64,000 nucleotides of DNA from Microbispora corallina (GCF_016863035.1 NZ_BOOC01000009.1:124001-188000); one strand, 5' to 3'; shown: positions 9,248 to 18,540, counted from the stretch's first letter. Numbers and translations are program-made. Notes: generated by a model from the sequence alone, not told the origin.

Positions 9248-9328
9248 ATGACGCCATCCGAGGGGCTCACCCGGCGCGGCCACGTGGACTTCTGCCGCGT
9301 GGCCAGCGCCCTGTGTCGCACCGCCTGA
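9248..9328 (+). CDS. Putative sulfur-responsive leader peptide (26 aa)
   Basis: A short ORF of 26 codons upstream of the TauD-family gene, too short for routine ORF calling. It begins MTPSEG and continues RRGHVDFCRVASALCR, ending RTA. The H-V-D-x-x-R-V-A-S-A-x-C-R core is the signature of actinobacterial 'putative leader peptides' found ahead of sulfur and cysteine metabolism genes. Two Cys codons (16 and 23) and Arg codons could make ribosome stalling depend on charged tRNA. A 7-bp hairpin follows 17 nt after its stop. The ATG lies 51 nt after the previous gene, and I see no strong ribosome-binding site. Family membership is recognised from the motif; the regulatory mechanism is inferred. 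Confidence 0.85.
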   Translation: MTPSEGLTRRGHVDFCRVASALCRTA

Positions 9329-9345
9329 TCCCCGCTCTCCCCTTC

Positions 9346-9362
9346 GTACGGCGAGGCCGTAC
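9346..9362 (+). promoter_or_regulatory. Hairpin between leader peptide and dioxygenase gene
   Basis: A perfect stem GTACGGC-GAG-GCCGTAC lies between the leader stop (9328) and the dioxygenase start (9391). It ends 28 nt before that start. No U-tract follows, so a role in translation or in an attenuator is more likely than plain termination. Confidence 0.6.
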
Positions 9363-9390
9363 TGGACGACAAAGGAAAGGCGCTCAAGAC

Positions 9391-10296
9391 ATGTCCGATG
9401 ACCTGCACATCTCTCCTGTCGCCGGCCGCATCGGGGCGACCGTCTCCGGCGTGAAGCTCGGAGGCGACCTGGACGGGGCCACCCTGAAGGAGATCAGGAA
9501 CGCGCTGCTCCGGTACAAGGTGATCTTCTTCCGGGGGCAGGACCACCTCGACGCCGAGGGGCAGGTGGCCTTCGCCGGGCTGCTCGGCCCGCTCACGACG
9601 GCGCACCCGACCGTGCCCTCGCTCGACGGGCACCGCAACATCCTCGACCTCGACTACCGCAGCGGCCAGAAGGTGGACCGCTGGCACACCGACGTCACGT
9701 TCGTTGACCGGCCGCCGCAGGCGTCGGTGCTGCGCGCGATCGAGGTGCCGTCCGCCGGGGGCGACACCCTGTGGGCCAACACCGTGGCCGCCTACCTCGA
9801 CCTTCCGGCCGAGCTGCGCGAGCTGGTGGAACGGCTGCGTGCGGTGCACACCAACGCCTACGACTACGCCCGCATCGCGTTCGCCGACGACCCGGAGCGG
9901 GCGAAGGCGCACGCCGAGGTCTTCGCCTCCACCGTGTACGAGACCGAGCACCCGGTCGTCCGGGTCCACCCCGAGACGGGGGAGCGGTCGATCCTGCTCG
10001 GCGACTTCGCGCGGCGGATCGCCGGCCACCCCTCCGACGTGTCGGAGGCGGTCATCCGGCTGATCCAGCAGCAGGTGACCAAGGTCGAGAACACGGTCCG
10101 CTGGCACTGGGCGCCCGGCGACGTCGCGGTCTGGGACAACCGGGCGACCCAGCACCGGGTGATCCACGACTTCGGCGCCCAGCCGCGGCGGCTGCAGCGC
10201 GTGACCGTCGCCGGGGACGTTCCGGTGGGCGTCGACGGGCGCCCCTCGACCGTCCTGCGCGGAGACGCCGCGGAGTATTCCGAGGTCGCGGCCTGA
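9391..10296 (+). CDS. TauD/TfdA-family Fe(II)/2-oxoglutarate dioxygenase
   Basis: A 301-aa non-heme iron dioxygenase. In the TauD/AtsK family these enzymes hydroxylate the carbon next to a sulfonate or sulfate group and so release sulfite or sulfate for growth. The iron triad is visible: the HTD pair in DRWHTDVTF and the distal His in QHRVIHDF, with the 2-oxoglutarate arginine in RRLQRVTV. I use ATG 9391 (MSDDLHISPVAG), where homology-like sequence starts and AAAGGAAAGG lies upstream; the frame stays open back to 9313, but that part overlaps the leader. The leader peptide supports a role in sulfur scavenging. The substrate (taurine, alkyl sulfate or other) is not determined. A terminator follows. 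Confidence 0.92.
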   Translation: MSDDLHISPVAGRIGATVSGVKLGGDLDGATLKEIRNALLRYKVIFFRGQDHLDAEGQVAFAGLLGPLTTAHPTVPSLDGHRNILDLDYRSGQKVDRWHTDVTFVDRPPQASVLRAIEVPSAGGDTLWANTVAAYLDLPAELRELVERLRAVHTNAYDYARIAFADDPERAKAHAEVFASTVYETEHPVVRVHPETGERSILLGDFARRIAGHPSDVSEAVIRLIQQQVTKVENTVRWHWAPGDVAVWDNRATQHRVIHDFGAQPRRLQRVTVAGDVPVGVDGRPSTVLRGDAAEYSEVAA

Positions 10297-10311
10297 TTTC
10301 GGGGAGATCAC

Positions 10312-10344
10312 AGGGGTGAACGCCCATTTGCGGCGTTCACCCCT
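10312..10344 (+). terminator. Intrinsic terminator after the dioxygenase gene
   Basis: A 12-bp perfect stem, GGGGTGAACGCC (10313-10324) with GGCGTTCACCCC (10332-10343), has a 7-nt loop and is followed by TTT. A flanking A-T pair extends it to 13 bp. It separates the sulfur unit from the trehalose operon. Confidence 0.88.
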
Positions 10345-10397
10345 TTCCAATACCCGCAGTTAACGTGGCGGGACTGTCGAAGGCTTTTCTGGGCAGG

Positions 10398-10439
10398 CAC
10401 GATGTCTTGTGAACCACTGTCACCTACACGATCTTGTGA
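10398..10439. repeat. Direct repeat upstream of glgX
   Basis: CACGAT-GT-CTTGTGA (10398-10412) and CACGATCTTGTGA (10427-10439) are near-identical, starting 29 bp apart and 104 bp before the glgX start. They could be regulator-binding sites for the trehalose operon. No strong promoter is recognised nearby. Confidence 0.45.
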
Positions 10440-10542
10440 GCGGGCACCCTGGGAGGGGGCTCGGCAGCGAGCGCGACCATAGAGCCGGTGGGCGCCGGGA
10501 CCTTCCCGTGTGGACCGCCGAGCCAGAGGGCGAGGAGGTCCC

Positions 10543-12690
10543 GTGAGGGAGATCTGGCCGGGGGACTCCTATCCCCTCGGAGCGACCTACGACGGCGCCG
10601 GCACCAACTTCGCGCTGTTCAGCGAGGTGGCCGAGCGCGTCGAGCTGTGCCTGTTCGACGACCACGGCAACGAGGAGCGGGTGGCGCTCACCGAGGTCGA
10701 CGGCTTCGTCTGGCACTGCTACCTGCCCGGGGTGGGGCCCGGCCAGCGGTACGGCTACCGCGTCCACGGGCCGTACTCCCCGGGCGAGGGGCTGCGGTGC
10801 AACCCCAGCAAGCTGCTGCTCGACCCGTATGCCAAGGCGGTCGACGGCGCGGTCCAGTGGGACCAGGCCGTGTACGGCTACCGCTTCGGCGAGCCGGACA
10901 GCCGCGACGACAGTGACTCCGCGCCGTACGTCCCGCGGTCCATCGTGGTCAACCCGTTCTTCGGCTGGGGGCACGACCGGCCGCCGGCGACGCCGTACCA
11001 CGACACGGTGATCTACGAGGCCCACGTGCGGGGCCTGACGATCAATCACCCGAGGATCCCGGAGCGGATCCGGGGCACCTACGCGGCGCTCGGCCACCCG
11101 GAGATCATCGACCACCTGACGAGCCTCGGCGTGACGGCGATCGAGCTCATGCCGGTGCACCAGTTCGTCACCGACCACATGCTGGAGAAGCGGGGGCTGT
11201 CGAACTACTGGGGCTACAACACCATCGGCTTCTTCGCGCCGCACAACGCGTACGCCAGCTCGCAGGAGCGCGGCGGGCAGGTGCTGGAATTCAAGGCGAT
11301 GGTCAAGGCCCTCCACGAGGCCGGCATCGAGGTGATCCTCGACGTGGTCTACAACCACACGGCCGAGGGCAACCATCTGGGCCCGACCCTGTCCATGCGG
11401 GGCATCGACAACGCCAACTACTACCGGCTCGTCGAGGACGACCGCCGCTACTACATGGACACCACGGGCACCGGCAACAGCCTGCAGATGCGCAGCCCGC
11501 ACTCGCTGCAGCTGATCATGGACTCGCTGCGCTACTGGGTGCGCGACATGCACGTGGACGGCTTCCGCTTCGACCTGGCCGCCTCGCTGGCGCGCGAGCT
11601 GCACGAGGTCGACCGGCTGAGCGCGTTCTTCGACCTCGTTCAGCAGGACCCGGTCCTGTCGCAGGTCAAGCTCATCGCCGAGCCGTGGGACGTCGGCCCC
11701 GGCGGCTACCAGGTCGGCAACTTCCCGGCCCGCTGGACCGAGTGGAACGGCCGCTACCGCGACACGATCCGCGACCTGTGGCGGGGCGAGCCGGCCGCGC
11801 TGCCCGAGTTCGCCTCGCGGCTGACCGGGTCGAGCGACCTCTACCAGGACGACAGCCGGCGCCCGGCCGCGTCGATCAACTTCGTCACCTGCCACGACGG
11901 GTTCACCCTGCAGGACCTCGTGTCGTACAACGACAAGCACAACGAGGCGAACGGCGAGGACAACCGCGACGGCGCCGACGACAACCGCTCCTGGAACTGC
12001 GGGGTCGAGGGCCCGGCCACCGGGCCGGTGGCCCAGCTGCGCGAGCGGCAGAAGCGCAACTTCCTGACCACGCTGTTCCTGTCGCAGGGCGTGCCGATGC
12101 TGTCCCACGGCGACGAGATCAGCCGCACCCAGGGCGGCAACAACAACTCGTACTGCCAGGACAACGACATCAGCTGGGTGGACTGGTCGGCGATCTTCGA
12201 CGAGGGCGACGGCTCGGTGGACGACGCCGAGGTCAGGGAGAAGCGGCAGCTGCTCGAGTTCACCCGGCGGCTCGCCCGGCTGCGCCGCGACCACCCGGTC
12301 TTCCGCCGCCGCCGCTTCTTCTACGGCAGGCCGGTGCGGGGCTCGCACGACCAGCTCAGCGACATCGCGTGGCTCACGCCCTCCGGGACGGAGATGGCGG
12401 ACGCCGACTGGCACAACGGGTACGCCAAGGCGCTCGCGGTGTTCCTGAACGGCGCCGCGATCACCGAGCCCGACCGCCGCGGCAGGCGGATCAGCGACGA
12501 CTCGTTCCTGCTGCTGTTCAACGCGCACCACGAGGTGATCAAATTCACCGTGCCCAAGGACTACGGCGAGATGTGGGCGACCGAGCTGGACACGGCCACG
12601 CCGATGCCGGGCGAGTCGCGCGTGTGCCGGGCCGGCGAGGGCGTGCCGGTCGCCGGCCGCTCGGTCCGGGTCCTGCGCCGCGTCGAGTGA
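10543..12690 (+). CDS. glgX: Glycogen debranching enzyme GlgX/TreX
   Basis: An isoamylase-type GH13 enzyme of 715 aa that hydrolyses alpha-1,6 branches of glycogen and frees linear maltodextrins for TreY. The N-terminal CBM48-like domain starts WPGDSYPLGATYDGAGTNFA. The GH13 regions follow: DVVYNH, the nucleophile in VDGFRFDLA, the acid/base in LIAEPWDVG and the third acid in NFVTCHDG. The GTG at 10543 is chosen for its AGGAGG spaced 4 nt away. It is the first gene of glgX-treY-treZ, the order expected for the TreX-TreY-TreZ route. Confidence 0.96.
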   Translation: MREIWPGDSYPLGATYDGAGTNFALFSEVAERVELCLFDDHGNEERVALTEVDGFVWHCYLPGVGPGQRYGYRVHGPYSPGEGLRCNPSKLLLDPYAKAVDGAVQWDQAVYGYRFGEPDSRDDSDSAPYVPRSIVVNPFFGWGHDRPPATPYHDTVIYEAHVRGLTINHPRIPERIRGTYAALGHPEIIDHLTSLGVTAIELMPVHQFVTDHMLEKRGLSNYWGYNTIGFFAPHNAYASSQERGGQVLEFKAMVKALHEAGIEVILDVVYNHTAEGNHLGPTLSMRGIDNANYYRLVEDDRRYYMDTTGTGNSLQMRSPHSLQLIMDSLRYWVRDMHVDGFRFDLAASLARELHEVDRLSAFFDLVQQDPVLSQVKLIAEPWDVGPGGYQVGNFPARWTEWNGRYRDTIRDLWRGEPAALPEFASRLTGSSDLYQDDSRRPAASINFVTCHDGFTLQDLVSYNDKHNEANGEDNRDGADDNRSWNCGVEGPATGPVAQLRERQKRNFLTTLFLSQGVPMLSHGDEISRTQGGNNNSYCQDNDISWVDWSAIFDEGDGSVDDAEVREKRQLLEFTRRLARLRRDHPVFRRRRFFYGRPVRGSHDQLSDIAWLTPSGTEMADADWHNGYAKALAVFLNGAAITEPDRRGRRISDDSFLLLFNAHHEVIKFTVPKDYGEMWATELDTATPMPGESRVCRAGEGVPVAGRSVRVLRRVE

Positions 12691-12833
12691 CCCCGGGCGC
12701 CGGTTGTCCACAGGGCGGCCGATCTCGGTCGGGCGTCCGATGAAAGGCACGTAGCCTGGGCGGAGGTCCTGTCCCGCCGCGCTTTCCGGTGCGCGGGCGG
12801 GGCCGCCGGCCAGTCGACTCGAAGGGCGGTTCC

Positions 12834-15014
12834 GTGACATCCACCTACCGTGTCCAGCTCACGCCGGACTTCGGCTTCGCGGAGGCCGCCGACCTCGTGG
12901 ACTACCTGCGGGAGCTCGGGGCCGGCCGTCTCTACCTGTCGCCGATCCTGCAGGCCGTCCGCGAGTCGCGGCACGGCTACGACGTCGTCGACCACGCCCG
13001 GATCCGCGACGAGTTCGGCGGCGAGGAGGGGCTGCGGGCGCTGGCCGCACGGGGGATGCCGCTGATCTCCGACATCGTGCCCAACCACATGACGGTCCCG
13101 CTGCCGGAGTCGGAGAACGTCCAGCTCTGGTCGGCCCTGCGCGACGGACCCGAGTCGCCGCACGCCCGCTGGTTCGACTTCCAGTGGCCGGTGGCGCTCC
13201 CCGTGCTCGGCGACGAGCCGGGCGGCCTCGTGGTCGACGGGGAGGTCCTGCGCTACTACGACCACGAGTTCCCCATCCGCCCGGGCACCGGGCACCTGCC
13301 GCTGCCGGAGCTGCTGGAGGCCCAGCACTACCGGCTGGTCAACTGGCGGGAGAGCCCGGGATACCGCCGGTTCTTCGACGTGTCGTCGCTGATGGGCCTG
13401 CGCGTGGAGGACCCGGAGGTGTTCCAGGCCACCCACGCCGTGACCTTCCGCCTCATCGACGACGGGGTCATCGAGGGCCTGCGGGTCGACCACCCCGACG
13501 GCCTGGCCGACCCCCGCGGCTACCTGCGGCGGCTGCGTCCCCACGTGCCCGGGCCGCTGTGGGTGGAGAAGATCCTCATCGACGACGAGCGGCTCCCGTC
13601 CGACTGGCCGTGCGACGGCACGACGGGATACGACGCGCTCAACATGATCACCCGGCTGCTCGTCGACCCGTCCTCGCGCGAACGGCTGATCGAGACGTTC
13701 GCCCGCCACACCGGCGTGCGGGACGGCTACGAGGACGTGCGGCACGAGTCGAAGAAGCACGTCATCGAGCTGTTCTTCCGCGGCGAGGTCGACCGGCTGA
13801 CCGCGGACCTCGGCGACCCCGGCCTGCGCGACGCCGTCGCCGAGCTGCTGGCCGCCATGCCCGTCTACCGGGCGTACGTCAACCCGGGGGAGCAGCCGCC
13901 GGAGGAGTCGGTGCGGCTGATCCAGGAGGCCGCCCGCGAGGCGGCGGCGCGCACCGACCCCGACGCCGTCGCCAAGACCGCCAACCTCGTCCTGTACGGC
14001 CCGCCCGAGGCGGTGACGAGGTTCCAGCAGACCTGCGGGCCGGTGATGGCCAAGGGCGTGGAGGACACGGCGCTCTACCGCTGGTATCCGCTGGCCTGCC
14101 TCAACGAGGTGGGCGGTGAGCCCGACCGGTTCGGGGTGACGCCGGACGAGTTCCACGCCTTCGCCGCCGGGCTCCCGCCCCGGACGATGACCACGCTGTC
14201 CACCCACGACACCAAGCGCTCGGAGGACGTCCGGGCCCGCCTCGCCGTCCTGTCGGAGATGCCGGAGGAGTGGGCGCTCGCCGTCGACTCCTGGGCGGCG
14301 TCGGTGTCCTTCGACCCCCGGCTCGACTACCTCGCCTGGCAGTCGCTCATGGCGGCCTGGCCCATCTCGGTCGAGCGTTTCACCGACTACCTCCTCAAGG
14401 GGGCCCGCGAGGCCAAGACCACGATCTCCTGGATGAACCCCGACCCGGCCTACGAGGACGGCGTCAGGGAGTTCGCCCGCCGGGCGATCGAGGTGTGCGG
14501 CTACTCCGTGGCCTCGTTCACCGAGGTGGTGGACCGGTACGCCCGGGTCAACTCGCTGGGCCAGAAGGTCGTCCAGCTGCTGATGCCGGGCGTGCCCGAC
14601 GTCTACCAGGGCAACGAGATCACCGACTTCTCCCTGGTGGACCCCGACAACCGGCGGCCCGTCGACTTCGAGCGGCGGCGCCGGCTGCTGGCCGCCCCCG
14701 ACGACAGCTGGGACGGCCAGAAGCTGCTCGTCACCACCACCGCCCTCAAGCTGCGGCAGCGGTTCGACCCGGAGGCGGCGTACACGCCGATCGAGGCGGG
14801 GGAGCACGCGATCGCCTTCGCCCGCGGCGACCGGGCGGTCGCGGTGGCGACCCGGCTGCCGGTCGGGCTGGAGCGGCGCGGCGGCTGGGGGAGCGAGACC
14901 CTCGCGCTGCCGCCCGGCCGCTGGCGCGACCTGCTGACCGGGGCGGAGCACACCGGCCGGATCCCCATGGCCCACCTGCTGTCCCGTTACCCCATCGCGA
15001 TCCTAGAAGGGTGA
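12834..15014 (+). CDS. treY: Malto-oligosyltrehalose synthase TreY
   Basis: A GH13 intramolecular transglycosylase of 726 aa. It converts the reducing-end alpha-1,4 bond of maltodextrins to the alpha,alpha-1,1 bond of trehalose. Recognisable blocks are TYRVQLTPDFGF at the N-terminus, YLSPILQAV, SHGYDVV-like RHGYDVVDH, DIVPNHM, GLRVDHPDGLADP, LWVEKIL and TLSTHDTKRSEDVRARL. The protein is at the short end of the family. GTG 12834 is used because the barrel begins at once. It lies 143 nt after glgX; a -10-like TAGCCT in that gap might give a second promoter. Confidence 0.96.
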   Translation: MTSTYRVQLTPDFGFAEAADLVDYLRELGAGRLYLSPILQAVRESRHGYDVVDHARIRDEFGGEEGLRALAARGMPLISDIVPNHMTVPLPESENVQLWSALRDGPESPHARWFDFQWPVALPVLGDEPGGLVVDGEVLRYYDHEFPIRPGTGHLPLPELLEAQHYRLVNWRESPGYRRFFDVSSLMGLRVEDPEVFQATHAVTFRLIDDGVIEGLRVDHPDGLADPRGYLRRLRPHVPGPLWVEKILIDDERLPSDWPCDGTTGYDALNMITRLLVDPSSRERLIETFARHTGVRDGYEDVRHESKKHVIELFFRGEVDRLTADLGDPGLRDAVAELLAAMPVYRAYVNPGEQPPEESVRLIQEAAREAAARTDPDAVAKTANLVLYGPPEAVTRFQQTCGPVMAKGVEDTALYRWYPLACLNEVGGEPDRFGVTPDEFHAFAAGLPPRTMTTLSTHDTKRSEDVRARLAVLSEMPEEWALAVDSWAASVSFDPRLDYLAWQSLMAAWPISVERFTDYLLKGAREAKTTISWMNPDPAYEDGVREFARRAIEVCGYSVASFTEVVDRYARVNSLGQKVVQLLMPGVPDVYQGNEITDFSLVDPDNRRPVDFERRRRLLAAPDDSWDGQKLLVTTTALKLRQRFDPEAAYTPIEAGEHAIAFARGDRAVAVATRLPVGLERRGGWGSETLALPPGRWRDLLTGAEHTGRIPMAHLLSRYPIAILEG

Positions 15015-15071
15015 ATATCGCCGCACATCAGGGAAAGTCGGTGGTGCACGGCTACGGCAGGGGGAGTGAGC

Positions 15072-16775
15072 ATGTTCGAGGTCTGGGCGCCCCAGGCGAC
15101 GCGCGTCGAGGTCGAGTACAGGGGCGACCGGCACGACATGACCTCGGGTGAGGGCGGCTGGTGGACCGCCCCCGGCGACGAGCACGGCCTCGACTACGCC
15201 TTCTACGTCGACGGCGACGGTCCGTTCCCCGACCCCCGCACCCGGCAGCAGCCGTACGGCGTGAACGGGCCGAGCCGGGTCCACGACCACGGCCGGTACA
15301 CCTGGGGCGACCAGGACTGGCACGGCCGCGACCTGCGGGGTTCGGTCATCTACGAGCTGCACGTCGGCACCTTCAGCCCGGAGGGCACGTTCCGCGGGGC
15401 GGCCAAGAAGCTCGACCACCTGGTCGACCTGGGCGTCGATTTCGTGGAGATCATGCCGGTCGCTCCGGTGCCCGGCACCCGCAACTGGGGCTACGACGGC
15501 GTCGACCTCTACGCGGTGTTCGAGGAGTACGGCGGCCCCGACGGGCTGAAGAGCTTCGTCGACACCTGCCACCAGGCGGGCCTCGGGGTGATCCTCGACG
15601 TCGTCTACAACCACCTCGGCCCCTCCGGCAACTACCTGGCCAAGTTCGGGCCGTACTTCCACGACGCGAAGGGGTCCTACTGGGGCGACGCGGTCAACCT
15701 CGACGGCCCCGGCTCGGACGGCGTGCGGCGCTACTTCATCGAGAACGCGCTGCAGTGGCTGCGCGACTACCACGTCGACGGGCTGCGGATCGACGCCGTG
15801 CACGCGCTGCACGACAAGCGCGCCGTCCACTTCCTGGAGGAGCTGTCGGCCGAGGTCGACGCACTGTCCGCGATCGTCGGCCGGCCGCTCACGCTGATCG
15901 CCGAGTCCGACCTCAACGACCCCCGCATGGTCACCCCTCGCGAGGCGGGCGGCCTCGGCATGCACGCGAGCTGGAACGACGACGTCCACCACGCGATCCA
16001 CGCCGCAGTCACCGGCGAGACCCAGGCCTACTACTGCGACTTCGGGGCACTGTCGGCCCTGGCCAAGGTGCTCACCTCGGCGTACTTCCACGACGGGACC
16101 TACTCCAGCTTCCGTGGGCGCAGCCATGGCCGGCCGGCGACGGGCGTCCCGGGCTACCGGTTCGTCTGCTGCGTGCAGAACCACGACCAGATCGGCAACC
16201 GGCCCGAGGGCGACCGGATGGAGCCCGAGCACCTCTGGGTCGCCGCCGGCCTGCTGCTGACCTCGCCGTTCACGCCGATGCTGTTCATGGGCGAGGAGTG
16301 GGGCGCGAGCACGCCGTTCTACTTCTTCACCGACCACTTCGAGCCGCATCTGGCCGAGGGTGAGGGCGAGCGGCGCCGGAAGGAGTTCGAGGGCTTCGGC
16401 TACGACTGGAAGGCCCCCGAGCCGGGCGACGAGGAGACGTTCCTGCGCTCCAAGCTCGACTGGAACGAGCTGTCGGAGGACGGCCACGCCTCGCTGCTCG
16501 GCTGGTACCGCGACCTGATCGCGCTGCGCAAGTCGCACCCCGACCTCGCCGATCCCCGACTCGACCGGGTCGGGGTCCGCGTCGACGAGGACCGCCACTT
16601 CATCGTGGTGGAGCGCGGCTCGCTGCGGGTCGTCGCCAACGTCGGCTCCCTCCCCGTCCCCGTACGGCTCTCGCCGGGCGCCACCCGGATCGTCCTCGCC
16701 TCCGACGAGGCCGTCCGCACGATCGACGGCGACGTCTACCTGCCCGCTCAGTCCCTCGCGATCGTCCAGGTGTGA
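15072..16775 (+). CDS. treZ: Malto-oligosyltrehalose trehalohydrolase TreZ
   Basis: A GH13 enzyme of 567 aa that cleaves trehalose from the end made by TreY. An N-terminal beta domain (MFEVWAPQATRVEVEY) precedes the barrel, with DVVYNHLGPSGNYL, the nucleophile in VDGLRIDAVHALHD, the acid/base in LIAESDLNDPR, and QNHDQIGNR. ATG 15072 has GGGGAG 5 nt upstream; a GTG two codons earlier is possible. It lies 57 nt after treY and completes the pathway, so the operon turns glycogen into free trehalose. Confidence 0.96.
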   Translation: MFEVWAPQATRVEVEYRGDRHDMTSGEGGWWTAPGDEHGLDYAFYVDGDGPFPDPRTRQQPYGVNGPSRVHDHGRYTWGDQDWHGRDLRGSVIYELHVGTFSPEGTFRGAAKKLDHLVDLGVDFVEIMPVAPVPGTRNWGYDGVDLYAVFEEYGGPDGLKSFVDTCHQAGLGVILDVVYNHLGPSGNYLAKFGPYFHDAKGSYWGDAVNLDGPGSDGVRRYFIENALQWLRDYHVDGLRIDAVHALHDKRAVHFLEELSAEVDALSAIVGRPLTLIAESDLNDPRMVTPREAGGLGMHASWNDDVHHAIHAAVTGETQAYYCDFGALSALAKVLTSAYFHDGTYSSFRGRSHGRPATGVPGYRFVCCVQNHDQIGNRPEGDRMEPEHLWVAAGLLLTSPFTPMLFMGEEWGASTPFYFFTDHFEPHLAEGEGERRRKEFEGFGYDWKAPEPGDEETFLRSKLDWNELSEDGHASLLGWYRDLIALRKSHPDLADPRLDRVGVRVDEDRHFIVVERGSLRVVANVGSLPVPVRLSPGATRIVLASDEAVRTIDGDVYLPAQSLAIVQV

Positions 16776-16904
16776 CCGGAGCCGTTCCGGAGCCCCGCTC
16801 GCCCCGTCATGCCGTCAGCGGTTTATCCGCGAAAGCGGGAGAAGAGGCGGGTATGTAGCTCTTTGGGGTAATTCATCGTGCCGGTCAGGGGAAGGAGCCC
16901 GGCG

Positions 16905-17663
16905 ATGACATCACTCCGCCACCTGCGTGAGTGCCTCGGCGAACTCGATGAGCTGGAACGCAGCATCAAGCGCGGCATCGACACCATGTCGGGCCGGCTG
17001 TACCGGGCCATCGACTGGCAGCGGCGGTTCGAGGCCGACGTGTCCCACGAGCTGCGCACGCCCATCGCGGGGCTGCGGGCCCAGCTGGAGGAGGCCCGCC
17101 TGCATCCGGGCGAGATCGACGTGGACGACCTGCTCGAACGGGCGCTCGGCGACGTGGAACGACTGCAGTCACTGGTCGACGACCTCTACCTGCTGGCCCA
17201 GCTCCAGGCCGCCGCCCAGCCGGCCGAGCCGGTCCTGCTGGACCTGGGCGAGCTGGTCCGGACCGAGCTGGCCCGGCGCGCCGACCGGCTCGACGTCAAG
17301 GTGCACGCCGAGCCGGGAGTGCTGGTGCGAGGCATGGTCGCGAGGCTCCGGCGGATGATCTCGGAGCTGCTCGACAACGCGCAGCGGCACGCGAGGACCC
17401 TCGTGCTCGTCCGTGTCTGCCCCACCGGCGCGGCGGCGCAGCTCGTCGTGGCCGACGACGGGGACGGCATCGGCGAGGCGGACCGGGAGCGGATCTTCGA
17501 CCGCTTCACCCGCCTGGACGCCGCCCGGTCCCGCGAGCGCGGCGGGACCGGGCTCGGCCTGGCGATCGTGCGCAACATCGTGTACGGCCACGAGGGCGAC
17601 GTGCACGTGGAGCGGTCGGCGGCGGGCGGGGCGGCCTTCGTGGTCCGGCTGCCGCGAGCCTGA
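16905..17663 (+). CDS. Short histidine kinase without membrane segments
   Basis: A 252-aa protein that looks like the catalytic half of a sensor kinase. A helical stretch resembling the end of a HAMP domain (GIDTMSGRLYRAIDWQRRF) leads into EADVSHELRTPIAGLRAQ, with phosphoacceptor His48. The ATPase boxes are LLDNAQRHA, VADDGDGIG, FDRFTRL and GGTGLGLAIVRNIV. There is no transmembrane helix or sensor domain, and no response regulator beside it. ATG 16905 has GAAGGAG 7 nt upstream. It may be a genuine soluble kinase or the remnant of a longer gene; I found no coding remnant just upstream. Confidence 0.85.
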   Translation: MTSLRHLRECLGELDELERSIKRGIDTMSGRLYRAIDWQRRFEADVSHELRTPIAGLRAQLEEARLHPGEIDVDDLLERALGDVERLQSLVDDLYLLAQLQAAAQPAEPVLLDLGELVRTELARRADRLDVKVHAEPGVLVRGMVARLRRMISELLDNAQRHARTLVLVRVCPTGAAAQLVVADDGDGIGEADRERIFDRFTRLDAARSRERGGTGLGLAIVRNIVYGHEGDVHVERSAAGGAAFVVRLPRA

Positions 17664-17667
17664 CCGG

Positions 17668-18540
17668 TCATCTGCGGGGGCGGTCCTCGTCCCGTACGCG
17701 CTCCTCGCGGGAGACGGCGAGGGTGCCGAGGAGCGCGAGGGCGTCGGCCGAGGGGGATGCGGGCTCGGCCTGGTACACGATGAGCTGCTGTCCGGGGGAG
17801 CTGTTGACCGCGAACGCCTCGTAGTGGAGGTCGAGGTCGCCGACCTCGGGGTGGCGGAAGGCCTTGGCCTCGGAGGTCTTGCAGGTGAGGTCGTGGCGGC
17901 CCCACAGGCGCCGGAACGCGCTGCTCTTCATCGACAGCTCGCCCACGAGCGCCGTGAGGCGGGGATCGTCGGGCATCCGCGCGGCCGGCGGGCGCAGGGC
18001 GGCCACCACGGATTGCGCGGCGCGCTCCCAGTCGCGGTAGAAGTCGTGGGCCGCGGGGTCGAGGAACACCATCCGGGCCAGGTTGTCGGCCTCGGCGAAG
18101 CAGCCCAGGAGCATGGCGGCCAGCCGGTTGCGGGCCAGGATGTCGTACGCGTGCCCGAGGACGAAGGCCGGGTGACGTCCCAGGTCGTCCATGAGCCGCA
18201 GCAGATGGGGGCTCACCCGCTCGCCGCGCGGTCGCACGTTCCGCGTGAGGGACCGGGCCAGCATCTCCAGCTTCGCCCGCGACGGCTCGTCGAACCGGAG
18301 CGCGTGGGCCACGGCCCGCAGCGCCTCGGGCGAGGGGTTGCGCTCCCGTCCCTGCTCCAGTCTCGTGTAGTAGCCGGTGCTCAGCCCGGCCCGCATAGCC
18401 ACCTCCTCGCGCCGCAGGCCCCTCACCTGGCGGCGACCCTGGGAGACGATGCCGTACTGCTCCGGCTTGGCGAGCGCGCGCCGCTCCCGCAGGAACGCGC
18501 CCAGCGCATTCTCGCCACCGGCAACGTCCGGATTCTCCAT
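17668..18540 (-). CDS. XRE-family regulator with MmyB-like ligand domain
   Basis: A 290-aa regulator. The helix-turn-helix occupies about residues 35-80 (RGLRREEVAMRAGLSTGYYTRLEQGRE has the family look; the key part is LRREEVAMRAGLSTGYY). The rest is the MmyB-like PAS-type domain (HAYDILARNRLAAMLL, DPAAHDFYRDWE, LWGRHDL, HPEVGDLDLHYEAFAV). Members often regulate a neighbouring oxidoreductase, but here the divergent neighbour is a protein of unknown function. The ATG at 18540 begins MENPDVAGGENALGAFL. It converges with the short histidine kinase, with 4 nt between the stops. Confidence 0.92.
   Translation of the reverse strand: MENPDVAGGENALGAFLRERRALAKPEQYGIVSQGRRQVRGLRREEVAMRAGLSTGYYTRLEQGRERNPSPEALRAVAHALRFDEPSRAKLEMLARSLTRNVRPRGERVSPHLLRLMDDLGRHPAFVLGHAYDILARNRLAAMLLGCFAEADNLARMVFLDPAAHDFYRDWERAAQSVVAALRPPAARMPDDPRLTALVGELSMKSSAFRRLWGRHDLTCKTSEAKAFRHPEVGDLDLHYEAFAVNSSPGQQLIVYQAEPASPSADALALLGTLAVSREERVRDEDRPRR

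Noticed and set aside
12704..12712. A single TTGTCCACA, the Streptomyces DnaA-box consensus, between glgX and treY
   Set aside because: One box without a cluster or AT-rich region does not make an origin; chance or minor regulation is enough to explain it.
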